From Gigaspora rosea (lineage: Eukaryota; Glomeromycota; Glomeromycetes; Diversisporales; Gigasporaceae), in assembly GCA_003550325.1 (NCBI GenBank), contig QKWP01002055.1, positions 1-64,000 of the forward strand: 64,000 nucleotides of DNA, given 5' to 3'. Shown piece by piece: positions 1 to 11,267 of the stretch (position 1 is the stretch's first letter; every line of letters starts with the position of its first letter). A program made the translations under genes and the position numbers. A model generated the notes under the pieces. It did not search any database and had not been told where the DNA came from. It saw nothing but the letters and a program-made list of their open reading frames with translations.

Positions 1-735
1 GGGTTTCTTTCTGGTCCTTCGGCGTTTTTCTGGTGAATTCCTTGTGGATATTCCTCTGGTATTTCGGCGTTTTTTTTTGGTGAATTCTCTTGTGAATTTC
101 CTCTCTGGTCCTTTGGCAGTTTTATGGTGAATTTCATGTAAATTTCTTGTGGATTTCCTTCTGGTATTTAGATAGGGATTTTTTTGGAGATTCTCTTGTG
201 GATTTCCCTCTGGTCCTTTAGCGTTATTCTGGTAAATTTCTTGTGGATTTCCTTTGGTATTTCGACGTTTTTTTTTTGGAGAATTCTCTTGTAGATTTTC
301 CTTTGGTCCTTTGGCGTTTTTCTGATGAACTTCTTGTGGATATCCCTCTGGTCCTTTGACGTTTTTCTAGCGAATTTCTTGTGGATTTCCTTCTGGTATT
401 TCGGCGTGTTTTTTTGGAGAATTCTCTTGTGGATTTCCTTCTGGTCCTTCAGCATTTTTTTGGTAAATTTTCTTGTGGATTTCCCTTCGGTTCGACGTTT
501 TTTTTTAGAGAATTCCCTTGTGGATTTCCTTCTAGTTTTTTTTGAGAATTTTCTTGTGGATTTCCTTCTGGTCCTTTGGCGTTTTTTTGTTGAGTTCCTT
601 GTGGATATTCCTCTGGTATTTCAACATTTTTTTTTTGGTGAATTCTCTTGTGGACTTCCCCTCTGATCCTTCGGCATTTTTATGGTAGATTTCTTGTAGA
701 TTTCCTTTAGGTATTTCAGTGTCTTTTTTTTTTGG
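1..735 (-). repeat. Satellite block, outer part of left inverted arm
   Basis: Head-to-tail tandem repeat of roughly 45-50 bp units. Read on the minus strand, each unit has the form 'aaatccacaagagaattc' followed by an A-rich stretch and 'cgccgaaggaccagaggg'. Two unit types alternate: one ends in GGACCAGAG, the other in AATACCAGAG. The same satellite, in opposite orientation, fills 5335-7205. Because stop codons are rare in it, it is open in several frames (Lys/Gln/Arg-rich one way, Phe/Leu/Trp-rich the other). I treat those frames as by-products, not genes. The block runs off the window start. Confidence 0.9.
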
Positions 736-1285
736 AGATTTAACAATTCACATTTTATGCTACTTTATGTAGTTATGCACAATTTTTCTAAGTGTTTAGG
801 ATATTTCATTGCCTTTTAAAATGATTATAATCCTCATTTTAATTTATACAATAGCTCAAAATTTTATTATCGTTCCATTTGTACCTATTTGGATTAATCA
901 TGTTTTCTTCAATAATTTTTTTGTTGCATTCTGGATTTAGAATTAGTCTTCAGGAAGAGCATTCAAAATAGAATCTGTAAGATTTTCTAGTGTAATTGCA
1001 TTTACCTAATTAGTTTTTATAGTTTTATTTCTTCCTTTGTTTATTAGTGGAAATTTGGTTATAGCGAACAATGTGTATTTTTAATTGTATTATTGGATTT
1101 TATGTTTTTAAAAGATTGCAACGATTATTTTACATTTTGAAGAATCGAAGAAAACAAATTCATTTACTAAATCAATTATGTAATACTTTATTAAATATTA
1201 TTATCATGATCCTAATTATGATGAATTGACAATACTACATGATTTTCGAAACTTTTTTTGGTGGCAATTTTACTCTGGTCTGTTT
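736..1285. repeat. Inner unique part of left inverted arm
   Basis: Non-satellite AT-rich sequence that reappears as a diverged reverse complement at about 4735-5300. Shared landmarks include 'gaatgctcttcctgaagac' versus 'gaatgctcttccggaagac' (both read on the same strand) and 'aaatttccactaataaac'. Together with the satellites this makes inverted arms more than 1.2 kb long around the DUF7869 gene. No coding potential seen. The stretch from 1286 to 1790 holds AT-rich sequence and the 3' flank of that gene. Confidence 0.85.
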
Positions 1286-1790
1286 TTCTGGTGAATTTTC
1301 CTTTTTGGTTTTTTGGTATTTAGTTGGTGGACTCTTTAGAATTTTTTTTTTTTTTTTTTCTTTTTCTATTAATTTTAAAAAAATACAATAAAGTACAAAA
1401 AATAATCTGTACCTGAGTTTGTATTATTTGCCATAATAGTGTATTATAATATTGCTGCCATATTGCAGAAAATTTAGTTTTTTTTACAGCTGTTTTCAAA
1501 AATGTGTAAACAAATTCCATATACCTATGTGAGGAATCACAGAATTTGGAAATTTAGATTAATAAAAATTAAACTTTGGGTCTTGAAACTCTAGAAATCT
1601 GGGAAATATTGTGTACTTCCCATGACATGGTGGTCTATGACCATTAACACCTTTTTGAAAATAGCTATAATATCATTATACAACTTACAATTAAATTAAA
1701 TAACTAAACAACTAATCGAATATGTTGGTTACATGATTCTGTAATCGATTAGCTGCCAACTTTATTTAATAATAAATTTAATATTTAATT

Positions 1791-4214
1791 TTATTTAAAT
1801 TTTATTGATTTAGTAACAGTAGGCATTGGGCACAAATCATCTTTTTTGTCAGGATTTTGTACATGAGTTCTTATTTGTTCAAATAAATACCATTGTCGTT
1901 CTACACTAAGACCAGGTAATTTTTTTTTCAACTAATTGACTAAAATTATCTTTTTGTATAATTTTTTCAATTTGTATAGTTGTTTTTTCTCCATTAGAAG
2001 ATGTACTAATTTTAACTTTTCCTTTGTCTAAATTATTAAATTCAAAATAATGTTGTTTTAATATATCTGGAATTGTTGTAAATTTTTGTTTTAACCAATT
2101 TGTCCACTCATAAAAATGTACAACTTGATTTCCTTTATCATTAAAAACTGTTTGTGCAATATTATATCCACCAGGAGTAGAATTTTGAACTATATTAATA
2201 AGATCATCAAAATTATCTACTTCAGATTTTCTTAAAAGTAATTTTATCAATCCAAAAAATCCATCTGGACTAAATTTAGTATGTCCTGCAACCATGAAGC
2301 AATAAGTTATACTATCATGTAATCCTGTTAAAACTCTCCAGGCTAAATATGCAATCATTGCATTATTCTTATTTTGTCCTGAACAATTATCTGCATGAAT
2401 TACTAACTTTTTTTTCCTAATCCATGTAACTCAAAATAATTATGAATTAAAGAAATAACAGTATCTGCACCTTTGCCAACTAATTCACTTTCTTTAATAA
2501 GATAATTTACCTAAAATTATAAAATATATTAATATAAATATAATTATATAATAAAAAAGTATTATTATTTACTTGACGTGGAAATGCATCATCACATATT
2601 CCAAATAAATGAACTTTATATAAAGATTTAAAATAAATTTCACCCTAATAATAAATAATTAATAAATAAATATTATTATTTATAATTAAATTTTTATAAA
2701 TTTAATAAAATTATTTACCTCTTGTTGAGATGAATATGGTAATTGAATTTGTTGTGCATAATCCCAAGAAAGATGAACTGTAATATTTAAAGAATTTGGT
2801 TTTCCAGGACGTACTATATTATTAATTCCAAATTTTTGAATATCTTCATATGCTATTTTAATATATTTTCTAATAAAATTTTTAATTATAAAAATAATTT
2901 TTATAAAATAAATTAATAAAAATTAAAATTTAAATAATAACTAATTTAAATAAAAATTTTTAACCAAATTTAAATTTTATAAAATTTAAAATTATTTACT
3001 TATAATTTTCTCGTTCTTCATGTGCCCATTTAATATGTTTATGCCATTCTAAAACTTTAGCTTCTTTTTCTTCAATTGACCAATAATTTGCATTAAATCT
3101 CATATCTTTACATTTTAAACATAAATCACTACGTGGAGTTAATTTTTTAATATATGGTAAAAATTTTTTCCAAATTCTAACAAATGTTTTAAAACCAATT
3201 TCAAATTGATTATTAGTTTTAATTGCTTCTAAATATTGTATATGTAAAGATGAATAAGTAGTATCTGCTGGTAAATATATAATGGCAGTAGTATTATCAC
3301 GAAAACTTCGTCCTATTGAATTTAAATTTTATTATAAACAAAATAATTAATTTTTAAATAAAACAATTATAAATAAAATAAAATAATTATAAATAAAATA
3401 ATTAATTTTTAAATAAAACAATTATAAATAAAATAAAATAATTATAAATAAAATAATTAATTTAAAAATTACCTGGAGATGGTAAACCATTTTGCTTTGC
3501 AAAATTTCCTATAAAAGTAATTACTTTTAATACTGTTTCAAAAGATATTGCTCGACTTCCAGCTTTTCCAGTTTTTGAATTAATACGTAAATTTATATCA
3601 TGTTCTACAAAGTGATCTCTTAAGTTTTTCCATCTTGTATCTCCAAGACTATAAATTGTTTTAAAAGCATTTTTACAAATTAATTTTCCTTCAAAACTAT
3701 ATTCTGTAGTAAGTTTAGACTTTTTCGAATTTTTAATTATTTCTGGTCGTTTAGTAGCAGCAATTATACCTAATAAATACATATCTTGCAAAGATTTAGA
3801 AAGATTTTTAAAATTTAAATATCTTTTTAAAGCTATGGAATATTCAACTTGAGTTTGTAAACAATTTTTTTCACAACAATTTTTTTCAAAAGATTTTTTA
3901 AAATCATTGTTTTGTAATAAATTTATTTCATCTTCTAAATTTTGATTATCATCATCCTGTTTTTCAATAATATCTTTTTCTTTATAATATAATTTTTTAA
4001 ATTTTGAAAGCTCTTCTTCTGTCCAAATCTCATTTTCTAAAAGGTTATTTTCTGTAATTTCTAAAATTTCAGGTGTTTCAGATAAAGATAAATTATTATC
4101 TTTATCATCTTGAACTAAAAATTGAAATTGTAAGTTTGAAAGATCTGCTTGTAATTGAGTATTTTCTATATGAGTTTCTTCAAAAATATTTTTATTTAAA
4201 GAAAAAATAGACAT
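1791..4214 (-). CDS. DUF7869-family protein, transposase-like, five exons with two homopolymer frameshifts
   Basis: Exons read from GT-AG junctions and kept phase: 4214-3473, 3312-3000, 2869-2719, 2644-2573 and 2510-1791, about 660 residues. The acidic N-terminal third carries CCEKNC (113-118) and a block around EYSFEGKLICK (171-181). Exon 1 joins exon 2 as GLPSPG-RSFRDN. Exon 3 has SWDYAQQIQLP, exon 5 has HADNCSGQNKNN (~465-476) and GHTKFSPDGFFGLIK (~502), and the end has GLSVERQWYLFEQIR and a CP motif. These blocks match DUF7869 proteins as I remember them. The spaced Asp residues suggest an RNase H/DDE-like fold, which is inference. Two lesions break the frame: 2408-2415 (one A too few for the frame) and 1920-1928 (one A too many or two too few). 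All four introns and both flanking frames stay coherent, so sequencing error or very recent decay are both possible. The gene sits between long inverted arms, which suits a transposon-borne gene. Confidence 0.75.
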
Positions 4215-4443
4215 TTTTTATAAAATAAAATTTAAAAATTTGAATATTTTAACTAAATATAACTAATGATTTAAACAGTATATATATATTTACTATAATA
4301 TATATACAATATATAATTGTTACTCTATTAATGTATTATGTGAAATATACATTATTTTAAGACATACAAGAATATTATTTAAAACAATGGTAAAAATGAA
4401 TACATAAAAAAAATTTGAGTATACTCATATACAATAGAAAACT

Positions 4444-4512
4444 GATACTGCATACATACTTATTGTTTAACATAAACAATTAATTGTTAGTAATAAGTAT
4501 GTATGCAGTATC
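4444..4512. repeat. Perfect 21-bp inverted repeat (hairpin) upstream of the DUF7869 gene
   Basis: Two exact 21-bp arms (4444-4464 and 4492-4512), based on GATACTGCATACATACTTAT, flank a 27-bp loop. It lies about 230 bp upstream of the start codon. Further GTATAC and TGCATAC motifs follow up to 4575. It could be a binding site, a terminal or subterminal motif of the element, or a small nested fold-back. Confidence 0.8.
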
Positions 4513-4734
4513 AATCTTCTATTAATGTACAAAGGTAATCTGGTATACGAGTATACTGTATGCAGTATGCATTTATCTGGATTTTTTTTATCTATTTTCA
4601 ACCATTTCGAAAATCATGATAAAAATTTACATTGTAAAAAAAAAACTCATGCACACCAGTATTAAAAATTCCGTACAAATAATAATAAAAACTTTCTTTA
4701 TTATTGGCAACCCAATTCATTAAATTAAAGTTGA

Positions 4735-5300
4735 CAACGACCAGGATAAAATCGCCACCAAAAAAAGTTTCAAAAATCATGTGATATTGTCAATTTCATC
4801 ATGATTAGAATCATAAAGTATTAATTGATTTAGTAAATGATTTTGTTTTCTTCGATTCTTCACGATCATGCAATCGTTTAAATACATATAATCCAATAAC
4901 ACAATATTCTAAAAATACGCATTGTTCGCCGTAACCAAATTTCCACTAATAAACGAAAGAAATAAAATTAAAAGTAAAAGTAAATGCAATTACACTAGAA
5001 AATCTGATAGATTCTATTTTGAATGCTCTTCCGGAAGACTAATTCTGAATCCAGAACGCAACAAAAAAAATTATTGAAGAAAATATGATTAATCCAAATA
5101 GGTACAAATAGAACGATAATAAAATTTTGAGCCATTGCATAAATTGAAGGGAGGATTATAATCATTTTAAGGGCAATGGAAATATTCCAAATACTTAGGA
5201 AAATTGTAATAATAATACTTTCTGACTGCAATAAATATTACGTTTATTGAGTTTATTTGAAATAATAAAATAATTAATTTATTACTTATTATTATTTTTT
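4735..5300. repeat. Inner unique part of right inverted arm
   Basis: Reverse-complement counterpart of 736-1285, with scattered substitutions and small indels. It leads without a gap into the inverted satellite. No gene seen. Confidence 0.85.
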
Positions 5301-5334
5301 AGTCTATAAGTTTTTTGTTTATTCAAGTTAGTTG

Positions 5335-7205
5335 ATCGAAAAACACTGAAGGACCAGAAAAATAAACGCCGAAATACCAGAAGGAAATCCACAAATTCGC
5401 CAGAAAAACGTCAAAGGACCAGAGGGATATCCACAAGAAATCACCAGAAAAACGCCGAAGGACCGAAGAAAATCTACAAGAGAATCCTTCAAAAAAAATG
5501 CTGAAATACCACAAGAGAATTTGCCAAAAAGAAAAAACACAAGAAATTCGCTGGAAAAACGTCAAAGGACCAGAGGGATATCCACAAGAAATTCACGCCG
5601 AAGGACCAAAGGAAAATCTACAAGAGAATTCTCCAAAAAAAAATGCTGAAATATCAAAGGGAAATCCACAAGAAATTCACCAGAATAACGCCGAAGGACC
5701 AGAGGGAAATCCACAAGAGAATCTCCAAAAAAAAACCCCCTTCGAAATACCAGAAGGAAATCCACAAATTTGCCAGAAAAACGTCAAAGAACCAGAGGAA
5801 TATCCACAAGAAATCACCAGAAAAACGCTGAAGGACCGAAGAAAATCTACAAGAGAATCCTTCAAAAAAAATTGCTGAAATACCACAAGAGAATTTGCCA
5901 AAAAGAAAAAACACAAGAAATTCGCTGGAAAAACGTCAAAGGACCAGAGGGATATCCACAAGAAATTCACGCCGAAGGACCAAAGGAAAATCTACAAGAG
6001 AATTCTCCAAAAAAAAATGCTGAAATATCAAAGGGAAATCCACAAGAAATTCACCAGAATAACGCCGAAGGACCAGAGGGAAATCCACAAGAGAATCTCC
6101 AAAAAAAACCCCCCTCGAAATACCAGAAGGAAATCTACAAGAAATTTACAAGAAATTCACCATAAAAACGCCGAAGGACCAGAGAGGAAATCCACAAGAG
6201 AATTCACCAAAAAAAAAGCCGAAATACCAGAGGAATATCCACAAGGAATTCACCAGAAAAACGCCTAAGGACCAGAAAGAAACCCACAAGAAAATCCTCT
6301 AAAAAAAACGCCGAAATATCAGAGGGAAATCCACAAGAAAAATTCACCAGAAAAACGCCGAAGGACCAGACGGAAATCCACAAGAGAATTCTCCACAAAT
6401 TCGCCAGAAAAACGTCAAAGGACCAGAGGGATATCCACAAGAAATTCACCAGAAAACGCCGAAGGACTGGAGAAAATCTACAAGAGAATTCTTCAAAAAA
6501 AAATGCCGAAATACCGAAGGGAAATCCACAAGAAATTCACCAGAAAAACGTTGAAGGACCAGAGGGAAATCCACAAGAGAATTCACCAAAAAGAAAAACG
6601 CCGAAATACCAGAGGGATATCTACAAGAGAATTCCCCTCCAAAAAACGCCGAATACCAGAGAGGTATCCACAAGAAATTCATCAGATGACCGCCGAAGTA
6701 CCAGAGAAAAATCCACAAAAGAACCCTCCAAAAAAAAAAAACCGAAATACCGGAGGAAAACCCATAAGAAAATGATTGGTGAATTTTCTTGTGAACATTC
6801 CTCTGGTTTCACCAAAAAATGCCGAAAGACCAGAAGAAAATCCACAAAAAAGTTCACCAACTAAACGCCAAAAAGACAAAAGGAAAGTCCACAAAAAAGT
6901 TTTCCAAAAAAACGCCGAAAGACAAGAGGAAAGTCGACAAAAAGTTCTCAAAAAAAAAAAAATGCTGAAAGACAAGAGGAAAATCTGTAAGAAAGTTCTC
7001 CAAAAATGTCAAAAGGCAGGAGGAAAGTCTACAAGAAAGTTCTTTAAAGACACCGAAAACCAGAAAAACCTCCAACAAATCGAAAGATCCACGAGAAAGT
7101 TCACCAACCAGTTCCGAAAGATTAGTAAAAGTTTACAAGGTTTACTAGAAAACGTTGAAAGATCAGAAGTTTACTTACTAATAAAGCACCAGAAAAAAAC
7201 TTGAA
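5335..7205 (+). repeat. Satellite block, outer part of right inverted arm, with higher-order repeat
   Basis: Same ~45/~50-bp alternating satellite as 1-735, inverted. A segment starting at 5486 recurs at 5859 (period 373 bp) with very few changes, which is a higher-order unit made by a recent segmental duplication. From about 6780 the units drift into a GACAAGAGGAAAGTC-like variant and fade out by 7205. Open frames across this block are Lys/Gln/Glu-rich in several frames at once and have no recognisable domain. Confidence 0.9.
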
Positions 7206-7909
7206 AAAGCATCTAAAAGATGGAAAAAAAATTAGTAACAAAAAAAAACTTTTTTTAAAAAAAAACCCCTGCCAGAAGAACAATGCAAGACGTACGTACG
7301 ACGTAATAAAAATTTTATCCCTGATGATGTAACACACTAGTTTTTTCTGGAATTTCTAGAACATCGTGAAATGCTATTTTTAGATCAAAATTTTTGTTTT
7401 ACATATTTTTTTTAAAACCGATTTACTCAAAATGATTTACATGTAAAAAAGGGCTGTTTTAATAGACCACACCCTATATAAGCAACCTTTTTTTCTATAT
7501 ATATATTCGTTGGACTACGACTATTTCTTTTATTGGCTATACAATTGTTTTTATACAACCCTTTTTTTTCTACATATATTTGTTGAACTATTTCTTTATA
7601 TAAAATACCACAGCTTGAAATAGGCTATTTATATTTATTTATACAACCCTTTTTTCTATATATATTTGTTGGACTACTACTTTTATTAAATTTTTGCTTT
7701 GAACTTACAACAGTTTCTGTTTTCCTAGTATTTATATAAATATTTAGCTCTGGACAAACAATACTAATGCATTTACCTTGTAGTAAATGGATATTATATA
7801 ATAAATGTCAGTGCTCTATTATACTATAGAGTATACTTATTTATACTTGTAAGTACAATATTATAAAAAAATTTTTTATACTTGTAAGTATATATACTAT
7901 ATTAATAGT
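7206..7909. other. Gene-free AT-rich spacer with a short tandem repeat
   Basis: No gene seen. A motif 'acccttttttctatatatat' followed by 'ttgttggacta' recurs at about 7482, 7556 and 7644 (imperfect, 75-90 bp spacing). At 7452-7478 the sequence 'aagggctgttttaat' followed by 'caccctatata' matches the right end of the element at 52506-52839, so this may be a fragment of that family. Confidence 0.5.
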
Positions 7910-7918
7910 ATTAATACT

Positions 7919-8233
7919 GGGTCCGTATTATTTCGCCAACAATCACTTCACCGACATAACATTTTACTGACAAATACTCACTGACAAGTTCATTTTACTG
8001 ACAGTTGGTTTTACCAAAGTTCATTTCACTGACAAGTTTTTTTAAAAAGCACTCTAGCTTTAGCCCTAATTCTACCTAATTCTACTCTGACCCTAACTAC
8101 AATGACCAGAATTACTTTGTGGGTAAAATGAGCTTCAGTGAAATAAACTGTTGGTAAAATGAACGTGTCAGTGAATAATTGTCAGTAAAATGTTATATCA
8201 GTGAAGTGATTGTTGATTAATTGATTACCACCC
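7919..8233. mobile_element. Fold-back MITE with TTTTACTGACA sub-repeats and 9-bp target duplication
   Basis: The two ends are inverted: the left has 'acaatcacttcaccgacat' and the right its diverged complement. Inside, 'cattttactgacaag'-like units repeat in each arm. The element is flanked on both sides by ATTAATACT (7910-7918 and 8234-8242), an exact 9-bp duplication. No coding capacity. A 9-bp duplication suits a Mutator-like mover, but the family is not established. Confidence 0.8.
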
Positions 8234-8242
8234 ATTAATACT

Positions 8243-10419
8243 AGGGTTTGATTAATACTAGATAGCAGAGTTGGCAATAAATATACTCTATTAAAAAAAT
8301 TGCAAGCCAATAAAGCCAATAGAACCATTAAAACCAATGGAGCCAATAGAGCTAATGGAATTAGATATTAGTTATTAACAAATACTATATTATAAGCTAG
8401 TTGGCATCCATTAGCTCCATTTGTAAATTATTATTAATGGAATAATAGAGTAATACCAATGAAGTTATTAACTATTCATCCCATTAGATAAATTTACAAT
8501 TCTACTAGTAGAAATTGTAGCATAACAAAAAATTTGGCATATCATAGGAAATGCCCACTTAACAATTTTTATGCTAGAATACTATCCTGACATGTTAATG
8601 GAATGCTATCATATCAACTCATCCAAAATTCCAAATAGTTTACAAAATCCAAATTTTCTAACAATCTTGTTCATATTTTGTATTATTAACTATCTACTAT
8701 TCTTGAATTTTCTAACAATAATTAATTATATATAAGTGGTATGCCTCTCTTTTAAAGCATTTCCTATAGGATGCTACCCTTGGCATGCTATAGTGGCATG
8801 TCTATAACTGCTGTGCCACACTTCATAATATTAGAGTATATAATATAATTGTATTATATGAGATTATCTTTAGTTATATCTATGCATACTATATGTACTG
8901 CACATGCTATGCACCTTACAACTATATGTACTATACGTACTGTACGTACTGTATGCTAAAAAAAAATTCAGATATCATATAAATAGCACATCACTACTCA
9001 TGACCAATAGTAACTTGGGAGAAAATTATTGGACCCATTATAGTAAAATATATGAAATTTTTGATCTTTCGATGTTTAACAAAATCGAGTTTTACTAGGC
9101 AGTACTCTACACAGTATATTTAAAGGAAATTTAATTGAATTAATTGCAATTATTTCATCACTAATTGGGTTTTCAATTATTTAATTAGACATTATTATAA
9201 AACAATGTTATATTATTAGCTCATGTATTATACGTTGAACCTTATTTTTTAAAGTACTTCAGTCTCTACAATAAAAAAAGTTCACAAACTTTGATATATT
9301 CAATATTAAATTTAAAATATAATATAAAAAAATCTTAAATATACAAGGATTCTTTTACTGCAGTAATTTATTTAGTATACATAAAATTGCAAATTATTTG
9401 ACCAGATATAAAATTGCTTTTGTTCTAGGTCTGGTAAAATGATTTGCAAATTGGACCAGAATTATAAAAAATGGGGTTTCTATTTATTAGATAATGCTAC
9501 AATAATTATTATTATTTATAAGACAGAAAATTAAAATCTGGCATCGGTCATGGTCAGCTAACCTCCTTTGGCCGATCATGCCATTCCTATTTCTAGAACA
9601 AATTAAACATTTTAATTGTCAATTGTAAGTTTCCAATGTCAACAAACTTGTGTATTTTAATTAGTTATCAAAATTTTTGTTCCCAGAATTATAAAATTAC
9701 TGTTCAAGATAAATTTCATTAAGCAACACTTTATCGAATATGTGACACATTGCTTGAAATTTTATTTAACATTGCTTATATAAAATAGTTTCTATGTGGA
9801 GCTATGAGTATAAGTGAAGCTAAAGATTGCACAAGTGAGTAGCTTTGTCAAACAAACTATTACAATTTATAATTAGTATTCTTGGTTTTGTATGTAAGCT
9901 TATATATTCAGCGCATATATTTTATATCAGGATGATAATTCAAATAAATCAATAAGTTACAGCCCTATAAGAAAAGTGGTCTGGGATTGCACGAAAAAAC
10001 AGTGTATAGGCATGTGATCGAGTGGCATGTGCTATGGGTTGGGTTTGCACATGCATGGTTTGAGTAAGCACAGAAATTGGCAGACCATGTGATCCATATA
10101 CACATGCCAATTTAACATAAAATCACGTAAATCGTCCATGCCTTTTATAGCAGTTTACTAAGCCAATTGACACATGTAATGGCACGTGAATGGAACAGAT
10201 AAGTAAATATAAATTTATGGTCCACTTTTCAATAGACATTTTATTAAAAGAGGACCAAATAATAGTTGAAGTATGTACATATCTGGAAACTAAAACAATT
10301 GCAAATGTGTAAAATTTTGCAAGCAATCTTTTTCCTTAAGATACCAAAGCAGGCTTACTTGCAAGTTTTTGAGATATTGCAACTTTTTTAAAAAAAATCA
10401 TTTGTAATTCTTCGCTCTT
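8243..10419. other. Gene-free AT-rich region
   Basis: I see no gene. Minor structure only: repeated 'gccaatagagc' motifs at 8310-8360 (also at 40190-40270), a 'tgtactatacgtactgtacg' simple run at 8930-8960, and CATG-rich 'ggcatgtg' motifs at 10000-10110. Confidence 0.5.
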
Positions 10420-11265
10420 ATAGCAGAAAATCTATGGACACATACTGGTCACATAACCTTTTTGCTTACAGACACGTACTGCTTATGTGATACTAACTTA
10501 TGGGCATGTACTAAAATAAATAACTTTTTAAATTAAAGTGATCTAGTAGGGCTTTTGAATGGCTTTTGTACTAAGTTAACCTTCTTGATCATACTAATTG
10601 AACTTGTTACCTGGTCTTTCTGGTCCTAATAGTGGTGAGACTTAAAATCGGTTTAGTAGAACTGGAGATATGGCCTTTTGAATTATATGAAAATGTCACA
10701 TAAACTTTGGGAGATTATATCTTCAGCTAATCTATGCTGATTTTAATAACTTCACCACTAGAAAGATTGAGAACAAGTTTTCTTATGATAATAAAGGAGA
10801 TTGACTTAGTACAGAAACCTGTCAGATCATTTTTTTATTTTAAAAAAGAAAAATAAGAAAAAGGTGATCCTGAAAGCTCTCGTACTAAGTTAGTCTTTCT
10901 ATTACTCTAAGTATATTTGTTCTTCTTATAATTTGGCTCTAATAGTAGTAGGATTATTAAAATCCGTTCAATAGAACTGGAGATATAACCTCTCAAATTT
11001 GTGTGATGCTTTTATATAATCTTAGAAATTCAAAAGACCATATCTCTGCTTCTACTAAACAGATTTAATAATCTTACTACCATTATAATTAGAATGACCA
11101 GGAGATCAAATTTTATTAGTATAGTAAAGAATGTTAATTTAGTACAAAAGCCCTGCAGATAACTTTAATTTAAAAAGTTATTTATTATGATTGGTATGCA
11201 TCTGTAAGCAAAAAGCCACATGATTGGTACATGTTTGTAAACTTTCTGCTCTTATAATACTCGGT
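10420..11265. mobile_element. Compound fold-back element with nested inverted repeats
   Basis: An outer inverted pair (about 10420-10700 against 11030-11260) shares motifs such as 'aataactttttaaattaaag', 'ttagtacaaaagcc' and 'ctggagatatgg' with their complements. An inner inverted pair (about 10700-10815 against 10860-11010) is built from the same sequence, so four related units alternate in orientation. No gene. Ends are approximate and no clear target duplication was found. Confidence 0.65.
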
Positions 11266-11267
11266 GA

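Noticed and set aside
325-666. 113-codon open frame in the satellite, and similar long frames at 5498-7204 on both strands
   Set aside because: They translate the tandem unit in whichever frame lacks stops; several frames and both strands are open at once and no domain appears.
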